Part shown: piece by piece, positions 53,804 to 62,213 of the stretch | Layout: the number at the start of each line of letters is the position of its first letter | How positions within the stretch are numbered: position 1 is the stretch's first letter | From: Gluconobacter japonicus | Lineage (GTDB): Bacteria; Pseudomonadota; Alphaproteobacteria; Acetobacterales; Acetobacteraceae | DNA length: 64,000 nucleotides | Assembly (NCBI RefSeq): GCF_002723975.1 | Contig: NZ_BEWO01000001.1 | Span: 186,001-250,000 of the forward strand | Reading direction: 5' to 3' | Notes under the pieces: model-generated | What the model was told of the DNA's origin: nothing | The model's database searches: none | The model's input: only the letters and a program-made list of their open reading frames with translations | Position numbers and translations under genes: made by a program

Positions 53804-55144
53804 TCAGACCTTGATCAGACGGGCCGCAAAAAACCCGTCCATGCCGCCGCGGTCCCACCAGAGACCTGGATGTGTGCGGAAGAAGCCTTCCGGTGTGCGG
53901 GCGATGGACATTTCTGCCAACTCAGCGTCCGTAAAAGGCTCATGTCTCCAGCCGCCACGTTCCAGGGCCGCGCGAATGCGATCCGGGCCTTCCTCATCCT
54001 GAAGGGAACAGACAGCATACATCAGCATCCCACCTGGCTTGAGCATCTCACGCGCGGAATCAATGAAGGCATCCTGCCCTTGCGCCAGTGCGGTGACATC
54101 GCGGGGGCGTTTGATCCACAACACATCCGGATGACGGCGAAATGTCCCGGTGGCTGAGCACGGTGCGTCAAGCAAAACGGCATCCACGGGAGCTTTCGGA
54201 CGCCAGGTCAGACCGTCTGCCACGATTGTTTCAGCCTCTACACGCATCCGCGCAATATTTTCGCGCAACCGTACAGCGCGTGCTTCTTCCTTCTCGATGG
54301 CAATCACCTGAGCCCCAGCCGTTGCCAACTGCGCCGTCTTACCACCGGGGGCCGCACACAGATCAATGATGGTCTTGCCAGAGACATTCCCCATCAGCTT
54401 CACAGGCATTGCGGCGGCAACGTCCTGTGCCCAGAACTGGCCTTCCTCGAAACCTTCCATCGTAGCGATGCGCGTTCCAGCCGGATAACGCACTGTCCCC
54501 GTTGGGAGCACATCCCCGCCCTCGGGGGCCGTTGCACCGGGTCGCAGGCTCAGATCCAGCGGGGCCTCACGATGAAGGCCACGGGAAATGGAACGCGCGC
54601 GTTGTCCCCATGCTCCCCACATCCAGGGTTGGACGTCCAGACGAGCCTCATCCAGCCCTTCCATCAGATCCCGTCCTTCACGAGCCACGCGACGCAGGAC
54701 TGCATTGGCCAGCCCCGCGAACGGCGCCAATCCACGGCGACGCAGAAGATCCACGATCGTACCAACAGCCGCATGAGGCGGGGTTTCCAGATGCAGAAGC
54801 TGTGCGACACCTAACAGAAGCGCACAACGCACAGGCTCAGGCGGCTCCCGGCGCAGCATCGGCTGTAGAATTTCGGTCATACTGCCAAGGTAGCGGAGCG
54901 TCGTCGCTGCCAGACGATGCGCGGAAGCACGATCCCGCAGATCCATCGGTCCCGCGCGATCCAACGTCGTTTCCAGCATCCGGCGATGCTCGACCACACC
55001 ACAGACGATATCAAAGGCCAGGTCGCGCGTCGGGTCAGGCGCAGGGCGGCGCTCCTGTCCCTGTTTCGGACGGCGTCCTCCCTGACGGGAAGCAGACGGG
55101 TTCTTCGGACGGCCGGAGCCGCGGGGGGGCGTATTCTGTGTCAT
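53804..55144 (-). CDS. rsmB: 16S rRNA m5C methyltransferase RsmB-like (NusB plus NOL1/NOP2/Sun)
   Basis: The ~446-residue protein joins a NusB-like RNA-binding part (about 40-170) to a SAM-dependent methyltransferase. The SAM loop is DLCAAPGGKT. The two cysteines are in DAPCSATGT (motif IV) and YAVCSLQDEEG (motif VI). It should methylate a cytosine in 16S rRNA. The N-terminal ~35 residues are basic and low-complexity. The ATG at 55144 lacks a strong ribosome site. It is divergent from the YggS homologue. Confidence 0.9.
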   Translation of the reverse strand: MTQNTPPRGSGRPKNPSASRQGGRRPKQGQERRPAPDPTRDLAFDIVCGVVEHRRMLETTLDRAGPMDLRDRASAHRLAATTLRYLGSMTEILQPMLRREPPEPVRCALLLGVAQLLHLETPPHAAVGTIVDLLRRRGLAPFAGLANAVLRRVAREGRDLMEGLDEARLDVQPWMWGAWGQRARSISRGLHREAPLDLSLRPGATAPEGGDVLPTGTVRYPAGTRIATMEGFEEGQFWAQDVAAAMPVKLMGNVSGKTIIDLCAAPGGKTAQLATAGAQVIAIEKEEARAVRLRENIARMRVEAETIVADGLTWRPKAPVDAVLLDAPCSATGTFRRHPDVLWIKRPRDVTALAQGQDAFIDSAREMLKPGGMLMYAVCSLQDEEGPDRIRAALERGGWRHEPFTDAELAEMSIARTPEGFFRTHPGLWWDRGGMDGFFAARLIKV

Positions 55145-55219
55145 TTTCAGGCGTCGATCTCTCGCATGCTGCCGAAATCGCATCTTGCGGCTTCTGACGC
55201 AATGGAGTCTTCTGCCGAC

Positions 55220-55900
55220 ATGTCCGATCAGATTGCAGAAAATCTCTCCCTTATCCGCAGTCGCATCCTTCATGCGTGCGAAAATTTGGGGCGTTTGGCC
55301 TCGGATGTTGGCCTCGTCGCCGTCAGTAAGTTTCATCCGAAAGAGGCCGTTGAAGCAGCCCTAAACGCCGGTCAGCGTGTTTTCGGGGAGAACCGTGTTC
55401 AGGAAGCCGCCTCAAAGTTTCCAGATCTTCGTACGACATGGCCAGACCTGCGCCTTCACATTATCGGTGGCCTCCAGACAAACAAGGCTGTTGACGCCTG
55501 CCGCATTGCGGATGTGATCGAGACTCTGGATCGGCCGGCTCTGGCTGACGCTCTTGAAAAAGCTGCAGACAAGCTGGGTCGGCTGCCGGAGCTTCTCGTT
55601 CAGGTCAACACCGGCAATGAACCTCAGAAGTCAGGCGTCCCGCGTGACGAAGCCGATGCCTTTATCAAAACCTGCATGACAAGGTTCGGCGCCAAGGTGC
55701 GGGGCCTGATGTGCATTCCTCCGGAAGACGAGGATCCATCAGCGCATTTCCGTTTTCTGACGGGTCTGGCCAAGCGCCACGGGCTACCGGTTATTTCTAT
55801 GGGCATGTCTGCCGATTTCGAAACGGCCATCGCCGAAGGAGCCACGCTTGTCCGGGTTGGAAGTGCCATTTTCGGCCCCCGTCCCATGACAGGTTCCTAA
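55220..55900 (+). CDS. YggS/PLPBP family PLP-homeostasis protein
   Basis: The ~226-residue single-domain TIM barrel binds PLP through Lys38 in VAVSKFHP. Further family marks are FGENRVQEAASK, LHIIGGLQTNK and ISMGMSADFETAIAEG. It keeps PLP and amino-acid pools balanced. The family usually has IGxLQxNK; here the box is IGGLQTNK. I chose the ATG at 55220 with GGAG upstream; the ATG at 55202 is possible. Confidence 0.92.
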   Translation: MSDQIAENLSLIRSRILHACENLGRLASDVGLVAVSKFHPKEAVEAALNAGQRVFGENRVQEAASKFPDLRTTWPDLRLHIIGGLQTNKAVDACRIADVIETLDRPALADALEKAADKLGRLPELLVQVNTGNEPQKSGVPRDEADAFIKTCMTRFGAKVRGLMCIPPEDEDPSAHFRFLTGLAKRHGLPVISMGMSADFETAIAEGATLVRVGSAIFGPRPMTGS

Positions 55901-56006
55901 CGCACAGCTTGCATCCCTGTAAGAAATCCTGTCTTGAGGGAAAAGACCGCGCTCCGACACGTCCGTGTGAGGTGTTGGGAGTGCTGGTTTCCTGCGATGC
56001 CCGTAA

Positions 56007-58031
56007 ATGGAACCACCGATGCCAGAACACGACGGCGATAACGCTCCCCCTCCTCGTCCCGGTGTCGGAGTACCAGTGGAGAGCGGCGAAGTCCTGCAAA
56101 CCATCGATCAGGCCCGCAAGGATGGAAATACCGCCGAACTTGGGGATTTTGAAGGCAGCAGCCACAAGAAACCCGTAGGCTTTGGTGCACTTCTTGCCGT
56201 TCTGGGTGTCGTGTATGGCGATATCGGAACAAGCCCGCTCTATGCGCTTCAGTCTTCGGTCAATATCGTCGGCTCCGCCAAACATCCGGCCGCCGCATGG
56301 GAGATCATGGGGCTGGCCAGCCTGACATTCTGGGCGCTCATGCTGATCGTGACATTCAAATATGTCCTGCTCATCATGCGCGCCGATCATGATGGCGAAG
56401 GCGGTATCATTGCCCTGATGTCCCTGGCCCAGCGCGTCTGCAAATCACAGAGATTCCGATGGCTGTTCGGCCTCGTCGGCATCGCGGGCACCTGCCTGTT
56501 CTTTGGTGACAGCATCATTACGCCTGCCGTGTCCGTTCTTTCTGCCGTCGAGGGCATTGAAATCGCGGTTCCATCCGCCAGCCATGTCATCATCCCGATT
56601 GCCATGATTGTTCTTGTGGCGCTGTTTGCGGCACAGGCCATGGGAACGGGGAAGATCGGCAAGGCCTTTGGTCCGATCATGGTTGTCTGGTTTGCGGTTC
56701 TGGCCATTCTCGGCGTACGGGGCATTATTCTCTATCCCCATATCCTGCTGGCCCTCTCCCCGACCTTCGCGCTCGAATTCATCGTTCTGCACGGCTATCT
56801 ATCCTTCATCGCACTCGGTTCGGTCGTTCTGTCCGTAACGGGTGCGGAGGCACTTTATGCGGATATGGGGCATTTCGGCCGTGCGCCAATCCGCAAGGCA
56901 TGGCTGTTTTTCGTACTGCCGTCCCTGACATTGAACTACTTTGGTCAGGCCGCCCTGCTGATCCACGATCCAGCCACGCTAGCCAATCCGTTCTATCATC
57001 TTGGCCCACACTGGGCGCAGATTCCGCTTCTGATCCTTGCCACCTTTGCGACCGTCATTGCGTCTCAGGCAGGTATCTCGGGCAGCTTCTCGCTCTGCCG
57101 TCAGCTCATCCAGCTTGGTTATCTGCCCCGGACCCGCATTGTGCATACGAATGCGGATGAAGAAGCGCAGATTTATCTGCCGTCCCTGAACTGGATTCTT
57201 GCCTTCGGGGCACTGGTACTGGTTCTGTCCTTCCGCTCCTCTGCTGCACTGGCGGCCGCTTACGGTATTGCTGTGACCGGCACATTCCTGTGCACCTGCG
57301 TCCTGGCCATGGTGGTCTTCCGCCGCACCTTCAAATGGAGCGCTGTGGCCGTTGGAGCCGTGTTCGGTCTGTTCTTCGTCGTGGATGCAGTCTTCTTCTC
57401 CGCCAACGTGCTAAAGATCCCCGATGGTGGCTGGGTCCCACTCGCAATCGGCATCATCAGCACCATCGTCATGACAACATGGAAGCGCGGCCGTAGCCTG
57501 ATTGCCGCCAAGCAGCAGGCAAATTCCATGCCGATGGCCTCGTTTCTGGCCCGCCTGCCGCAGTCACGCACCATCCGCGTTCCGGGCCTCGCTGTCTTCC
57601 TGACGGCCAACCCGGACGTCGTGCCGAACTCGCTGCTGCATAACCTGAAGCACAACAAGGTTCTGCATGAACACGTCATGTTCGTAACCGTGCAGAACCT
57701 TGATCAGCCGGAAGCCGAGCGCGGACACCGCACGATCGTTCAGGAACTGGCGCCGAACATCAATCGCGTGATCGTCCGGTACGGCTTCATGGAAATGCCA
57801 AACCTGCCGCGCGCCCTGATGGAGCTGAAGGCGCTTGGGGTCGCGTTCGATGCCATTCAGGCCTCCTATTTCACGTCCCATGAGCTTGTAGTTCGCTCCC
57901 GCGTTCCCAAGATGCAGCTCTGGCGGATGTGGCTGTTTCTGCTTCTCCTGCGTAATGCTGCCTCGACCACGGAATTCTTCCGCATCCCGCCTGATCGCGT
58001 GGTAGAGTTCGGCGTCCGGATTGCAATTTGA
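56007..58031 (+). CDS. kup: Low-affinity potassium transporter Kup
   Basis: This 674-residue protein has 12 membrane helices and a cytosolic C-terminal region. The KUP signature GVVYGDIGTSPLYA is present, as are ADHDGEGGIIALMSL and GDSIITPAVSVLSAVEG. It takes up potassium with protons and is useful at low pH. An N-terminal ~50-residue hydrophilic extension precedes the first helix. An ATG four codons in (56019) is an alternative. It overlaps hemW by TTGA. Confidence 0.95.
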   Translation: MEPPMPEHDGDNAPPPRPGVGVPVESGEVLQTIDQARKDGNTAELGDFEGSSHKKPVGFGALLAVLGVVYGDIGTSPLYALQSSVNIVGSAKHPAAAWEIMGLASLTFWALMLIVTFKYVLLIMRADHDGEGGIIALMSLAQRVCKSQRFRWLFGLVGIAGTCLFFGDSIITPAVSVLSAVEGIEIAVPSASHVIIPIAMIVLVALFAAQAMGTGKIGKAFGPIMVVWFAVLAILGVRGIILYPHILLALSPTFALEFIVLHGYLSFIALGSVVLSVTGAEALYADMGHFGRAPIRKAWLFFVLPSLTLNYFGQAALLIHDPATLANPFYHLGPHWAQIPLLILATFATVIASQAGISGSFSLCRQLIQLGYLPRTRIVHTNADEEAQIYLPSLNWILAFGALVLVLSFRSSAALAAAYGIAVTGTFLCTCVLAMVVFRRTFKWSAVAVGAVFGLFFVVDAVFFSANVLKIPDGGWVPLAIGIISTIVMTTWKRGRSLIAAKQQANSMPMASFLARLPQSRTIRVPGLAVFLTANPDVVPNSLLHNLKHNKVLHEHVMFVTVQNLDQPEAERGHRTIVQELAPNINRVIVRYGFMEMPNLPRALMELKALGVAFDAIQASYFTSHELVVRSRVPKMQLWRMWLFLLLLRNAASTTEFFRIPPDRVVEFGVRIAI

Positions 58032-59179
58032 CCGAGCCTCTTTCCCTTTACATTCACTGGCCGTTCTGTCTGGCGAAGTGCCCTTACTGCGACTTCAACT
58101 CCCATGTCCGGGATGAAATCCCGCAGAAGCGCTTCGCCGCAGCCCTGCGGCGGGAATTGGCGCATGACGCGGCCCGTCTGGGCCGTCGGCCCCTCCGCTC
58201 CATTTTCTTTGGAGGCGGCACCCCTTCCCTGATGGCTCCGGAAACGGTCGCGGCACTCATTGAGGATGCACATCAGCTTTTCGATGCCGAGCCGGATCTG
58301 GAAATCACACTGGAAGCCAATCCGACCAGCGTGGAAGCCGGGAAATTCTCCGCCTTTCGTCAGGCCGGCGTGAACCGCGTATCTCTCGGGGTGCAAAGCC
58401 TGCGGGACGACGCACTCAAAATGCTGGGCCGGGAACACTCAGCCGGACAGGCCATTCAGGCACTTGAAACCGCCCGCTCTCTGTTTCCGCGCATCTCCTT
58501 CGATCTGATTTACGCCCGACCGGGCCAGAGCGATGCTGACTGGGAGAACGAACTCTCCACGGCACTGGATCTCGTGGCCGATCATCTGTCGCTCTATCAG
58601 CTCACAATCGAACCCGGTACGAAGTTTGAAGCCCTGCATCGCAGGGGCGAACTGACGCTTCCTGATGCCGATGACGCCGCACGCCTCTATGACCTCACCA
58701 GCGAGACGGCGGCCCGACATGGCCTCCTGCCCTACGAGGTCTCCAACTACGCCCGACCGGGCGCGGAAAGCCGCCATAATCTGACCTACTGGCGTTACGC
58801 AGATTACATCGGCATTGGCCCCGGAGCGCATGGGCGCCTCACACTGGACGACACATTATACGCCACCCGACGCCATCGCGCGCCCGAACCATGGGCAGAG
58901 CGCGTTGAGAAAACAGGATCTGGCAGCACAGACGAAACGGCCCTGTCCCCTGAAGAAAAAGGACGGGAAGCTCTCCTGATGGGATTACGCCTCTCCGAAG
59001 GGATCAACGAAACCCGCTTTGCCCATCGTACGGGTCGAGCACTGGAAGACTGCGTAGATCCGTTCATGCTTGAAGCCTGTCTGGAGGAGAATTATCTCAT
59101 CCGGGAGGGGGGTATCCTGAAAGCGACGGACGAAGGCAGACTTCGTCTTGAAGCATTGCTGGCAAGATTGGTCACTTAA
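58028..59179 (+). CDS. hemW: Heme chaperone HemW (radical SAM)
   Basis: The 383-residue protein has the radical SAM cluster motif CLAKCPYC (Cys14, Cys18, Cys21), GGGTPSLM and the HemN-like C-terminal domain. The spacing and the lack of a fourth cysteine in the CxxxCxxC-x-C form point to HemW, a heme chaperone, and not coproporphyrinogen oxidase HemN. The TTG start overlaps the kup TGA, so the genes are coupled. Confidence 0.9.
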   Translation: MTEPLSLYIHWPFCLAKCPYCDFNSHVRDEIPQKRFAAALRRELAHDAARLGRRPLRSIFFGGGTPSLMAPETVAALIEDAHQLFDAEPDLEITLEANPTSVEAGKFSAFRQAGVNRVSLGVQSLRDDALKMLGREHSAGQAIQALETARSLFPRISFDLIYARPGQSDADWENELSTALDLVADHLSLYQLTIEPGTKFEALHRRGELTLPDADDAARLYDLTSETAARHGLLPYEVSNYARPGAESRHNLTYWRYADYIGIGPGAHGRLTLDDTLYATRRHRAPEPWAERVEKTGSGSTDETALSPEEKGREALLMGLRLSEGINETRFAHRTGRALEDCVDPFMLEACLEENYLIREGGILKATDEGRLRLEALLARLVT

Positions 59180-59214
59180 GGGCATGATCGCGCGCTAATT
59201 AACAGGACGAGACC

Positions 59215-60297
59215 ATGCGCCGATCCATTCTCTCTGCCCTCCTTGCTGCCTGCGCTTTGACCGGCATTGCTTCCGCCGCCCCTGCGGCTCCGGGATACTA
59301 CATTCAGGACAACGACTACCTCGGCCCAGGCGGGTCAGACATTCAGTCCGTCATTCCGCTGCTGAACCGCGACAACGTCAATCTTCTGGCCCTGACCGTC
59401 ACGGTTGGCGATGACTGGGAGAATGCTGAATCGGCCCATCTGCGTCGCTTCCTCGAAATCGCCAAGCAGACCCAGATCCCTGTCGCCGATGGCGCGACGC
59501 TGCCGCTCGTCAACACGGTGGCTGCAACGCGACTGCGTGAAAAGCAGTACGGCACCATCCCCTGGAAGGGCGCCTGGGGCGGTCTCGGGTCTATCGACAA
59601 GACGCCCGCGACCCAGCCTGCTCTCAGCAAAATGCCGGACGGGACGCCGCGCATGGCGGTCGATCCGCTTCCCGCCGCCATGGTTCTGATCAAAGCCGTT
59701 CACGACCATCCCCATCAGGTCACGATCATTGCCGCAGGCCCGCTAACGAACCTTGCGCTTGCCATCCGTCTGGACCCAACCTTCGCCGCGACTGCCAAGC
59801 AGCTTGTTTTTATGGGGGGGCTGCTGGATTCCAGCATGATGTCCGTCACGGGCAATGCTGACTTCGCCTCCGACTTCAACATGATTGCCGACCCTGAAGC
59901 CGCACACATCACACTGACGGCTCCTTGGGCGTCCATCACCTGTGTCGGGAATGTCTCGAACGATATCATGATGACGCATGACCTGATGAACCGTATCGCG
60001 GAGAAGAAGACGCCCGTTACGGAGTATCTTCAGAAGTTCTACGCGCCCCTGCCGCTGTGGGATGAGCTGACATCCGCCATCGCAGTCGAGCCAGATCTGG
60101 TGACGAAGTCCGTCGATGCCTATATGGACATCAACACGGCTCCGGGCATGGATTACGGCCACGCTCATGTCTGGCCGGATGCGACAGCACCTAAAGGAAT
60201 GGGCCTGCAGAAGGTGAAGCTCGTTCAGTCCGTAGACACGAAGCGCTTCATCAATGAGTTCGTCGCCCAGGCACAGAACGCCATGGGTACCCACTAA
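59215..60297 (+). CDS. Secreted nucleoside hydrolase family protein
   Basis: The 360-residue precursor has a signal peptide ending near ASAAPA and should be periplasmic. The fold is that of inosine-uridine nucleoside hydrolases: AAGPLTNLALAIRLDP and NMIADPEAAHI are typical. The N-terminal calcium box, normally D-x-D-x-G-x-D-D, reads DNDYLGPGGSD, so the metal site is altered. Catalytic activity is likely but not assured. GACGAGACC precedes the ATG. Confidence 0.85.
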   Translation: MRRSILSALLAACALTGIASAAPAAPGYYIQDNDYLGPGGSDIQSVIPLLNRDNVNLLALTVTVGDDWENAESAHLRRFLEIAKQTQIPVADGATLPLVNTVAATRLREKQYGTIPWKGAWGGLGSIDKTPATQPALSKMPDGTPRMAVDPLPAAMVLIKAVHDHPHQVTIIAAGPLTNLALAIRLDPTFAATAKQLVFMGGLLDSSMMSVTGNADFASDFNMIADPEAAHITLTAPWASITCVGNVSNDIMMTHDLMNRIAEKKTPVTEYLQKFYAPLPLWDELTSAIAVEPDLVTKSVDAYMDINTAPGMDYGHAHVWPDATAPKGMGLQKVKLVQSVDTKRFINEFVAQAQNAMGTH

Positions 60298-60319
60298 GAC
60301 CTGAAGAAAGGCAACCGAC

Positions 60320-60739
60320 ATGCTGAACATCATCAAGCTGGCCGTCGGTTGCCCGACCATTGAGGTTCTCCGGGAACGGATGAAGCATCCACGCGTGAAT
60401 GGTCATGGCGCCGTCCCCACGCGCACGATGCCCAAACGGACCGCCGAGGTTCTGGACGGCGGCTCCCTGTATCGCGTTATGGACGGCATGATCCTCTGCC
60501 GTCAGCCTATCATCGGGCTGGAAGCCTGCCGCCGCCCGGACGGCACCGAGGGTACGCTTATCGTTGTTTCGGATGACATCATTCCCGTACAGCCGCGTAC
60601 GATGCGCCCCTTTCAGGGTTGGCGCTATCTGGACCCGAAGGATGCGCCGCCGGATCTCGGACAATCCGCCGGTGGAGATAGCATCGCTGATCTCCCACCA
60701 CACCTGCGGCGGGAACTGGCAGAACTGGCCCTGATCTGA
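60320..60739 (+). CDS. DUF1489 family protein
   Basis: The 139-residue protein has the family stretches IIKLAVGC, TRTMPKRTAEVLDGGSLYRV and RPFQGWRYLDPKDAPPDL. It is cytosolic, widespread in alphaproteobacteria and of unknown function. GAAAGG lies upstream. It follows the nucleoside hydrolase gene after 22 bases. Confidence 0.85.
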   Translation: MLNIIKLAVGCPTIEVLRERMKHPRVNGHGAVPTRTMPKRTAEVLDGGSLYRVMDGMILCRQPIIGLEACRRPDGTEGTLIVVSDDIIPVQPRTMRPFQGWRYLDPKDAPPDLGQSAGGDSIADLPPHLRRELAELALI

Positions 60740-60847
60740 TCCCGCCATTTAAAAGGGCCGATCTGGAACAAGATAGCGGAACGTGCGTTGAATGCTCACG
60801 TCATGCCTGCTCCGCAGGCACCCTCCTGTCCTGCAAGGAGACATCCG

Positions 60848-61783
60848 TTGTCGTTGTTTCGTATGCATACACGCAAAATCCGGCGATCCATCGCCCTCCT
60901 TCTCGGGACAGGCCTATCCCTTGCTGTCGCGCCCCAGCTTCACGCTGCAGACGTATCGGCACCTGCGCCTAATGCCTCCGCAAAAGAGCAAATTCTCCCC
61001 GGCAAGATCGTTTACGCCCAACTGACCACGCCGCACCTCGACAAGGCCAAAGCCTTCTATGGCTCTCTGCTGGGTTGGACGTTTAAGGACGTCACAGTCT
61101 CAAAAGGCCGATACACGCAGGCGATCGTCAACGGACGCCCCGTTGCCGGGCTGGTCGAACGGCCAAATATGGTCGCGCATGGTGATCCGCTCTGGCTGCC
61201 ATTCATCTCTGTGCAGGATGTCCGAGCCGCAGCAAATGCCGCAAAGGTCTGGGGCGGCCACATCCTGTTTAAACCGCAGAAGGTGATAGGCCGAGGCGAT
61301 GAAAGCGTTATTTCAGATCCACAGGGCGGTCTGTTTGCAGCCCTGCGCTCCGCCACAGGCGACACCCCCGATGACACGACACCTCCGCAACAGGGCGAAT
61401 GGGTCTGGAATGCACTGCTGACCAGCAAACCTTATGAAGCCGCTGGCTTTTACCAGAAACTGTTCGGCTATCAGGTTGAAGCCGTGCCGGATGCAAAACG
61501 GGGAAGCGCCTATCTTCTGGAATCCCAGTCCATTACACGCGCTACCATTAATCCGCTGCCATCCCGCTTGCCAGATGGGGCACATGCGCGCTGGATGAAC
61601 TTCGTTCAGGTCGACAATGTTGGAGCTACAGCCCAGAAGGCTGTTGAACTTGGCGGGAAGGTGCTGGTTCAGCCTCATCCTGATCGTCAGGACACCATCA
61701 TTGCCATTCTTGCAGACCCTTCCGGGGCGGCGTTTGGCGTAATGGAATGGCATGACACTACGGTCCCAGGAGATGCGAAATGA
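60848..61783 (+). CDS. Secreted VOC (glyoxalase-like) family protein
   Basis: The ~311-residue precursor has a signal peptide (about 10-36, ending in LHAA) and two tandem VOC modules (about 55-175 and 185-305), for example YAQLTTPHLDKAKAFYGSLL and LTSKPYEAAGFYQKLFGY. VOC proteins include glyoxalases, dioxygenases and binding proteins. I chose TTG at 60848, seven bases after AAGGAG; an ATG at 60863 is less well placed. It overlaps the next gene by ATGA. Confidence 0.82.
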   Translation: MSLFRMHTRKIRRSIALLLGTGLSLAVAPQLHAADVSAPAPNASAKEQILPGKIVYAQLTTPHLDKAKAFYGSLLGWTFKDVTVSKGRYTQAIVNGRPVAGLVERPNMVAHGDPLWLPFISVQDVRAAANAAKVWGGHILFKPQKVIGRGDESVISDPQGGLFAALRSATGDTPDDTTPPQQGEWVWNALLTSKPYEAAGFYQKLFGYQVEAVPDAKRGSAYLLESQSITRATINPLPSRLPDGAHARWMNFVQVDNVGATAQKAVELGGKVLVQPHPDRQDTIIAILADPSGAAFGVMEWHDTTVPGDAK

Positions 61784-62190
61784 TCTCTCGTCTGTCACGC
61801 ACTCTGGCACTGGTCGGTGCTTTCTCCCTCGTTCCCTTTCTGTCAGGCTGTGTCGGGTATGACGGATATGGAGGCGGCGGTTACGGCGGCAGCTACTACA
61901 ACACGGGCTGGGGCGGCGGAGGCTGGGGCGGCTGGGGCCCGGGCTACGCTGTCGGACCTTATCCGGGCCGAGGAGGACGCTGGCAGGGCGGCCGCATAAA
62001 TCGCTGGGGCCCCGGTGATGGCGGACACATGGGTGGTCGCCCCGGAGGTGGACCAGGTGGTGGGTTCCCGGGCGGAAGGCGCCCCGGCGGAGGCCCTCGT
62101 GGAGGCTCTCACGGCGGTCCTGGTCAGGGTGGTGGCGGCCGTGGACCTGGCGGCGGAGGTGGCCCTGGAGGTCCAGGCGGTGGACGCTAA
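61780..62190 (+). CDS. Glycine-rich lipoprotein
   Basis: The 136-residue precursor has a lipoprotein signal (FLSGC). The remaining ~110 residues are dominated by glycine, with Arg, Pro, Tyr and Trp, first in Tyr/Trp-rich and then in Pro/Arg-rich repeats. It is coupled by ATGA to the VOC gene. Function is unknown; a surface or matrix role is possible. The GC-rich repeats make chance open frames common here, but the coupling and signal support a real gene. Confidence 0.7.
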   Translation: MISRLSRTLALVGAFSLVPFLSGCVGYDGYGGGGYGGSYYNTGWGGGGWGGWGPGYAVGPYPGRGGRWQGGRINRWGPGDGGHMGGRPGGGPGGGFPGGRRPGGGPRGGSHGGPGQGGGGRGPGGGGGPGGPGGGR

Positions 62191-62213
62191 ACCACTCGCC
62201 GAGCACCAAGACC

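Noticed and set aside
61860-62190. Tandem DNA repeat or CRISPR-like array
   Set aside because: The repetition follows glycine codons in a lipoprotein gene; there are no regular repeat and spacer units.
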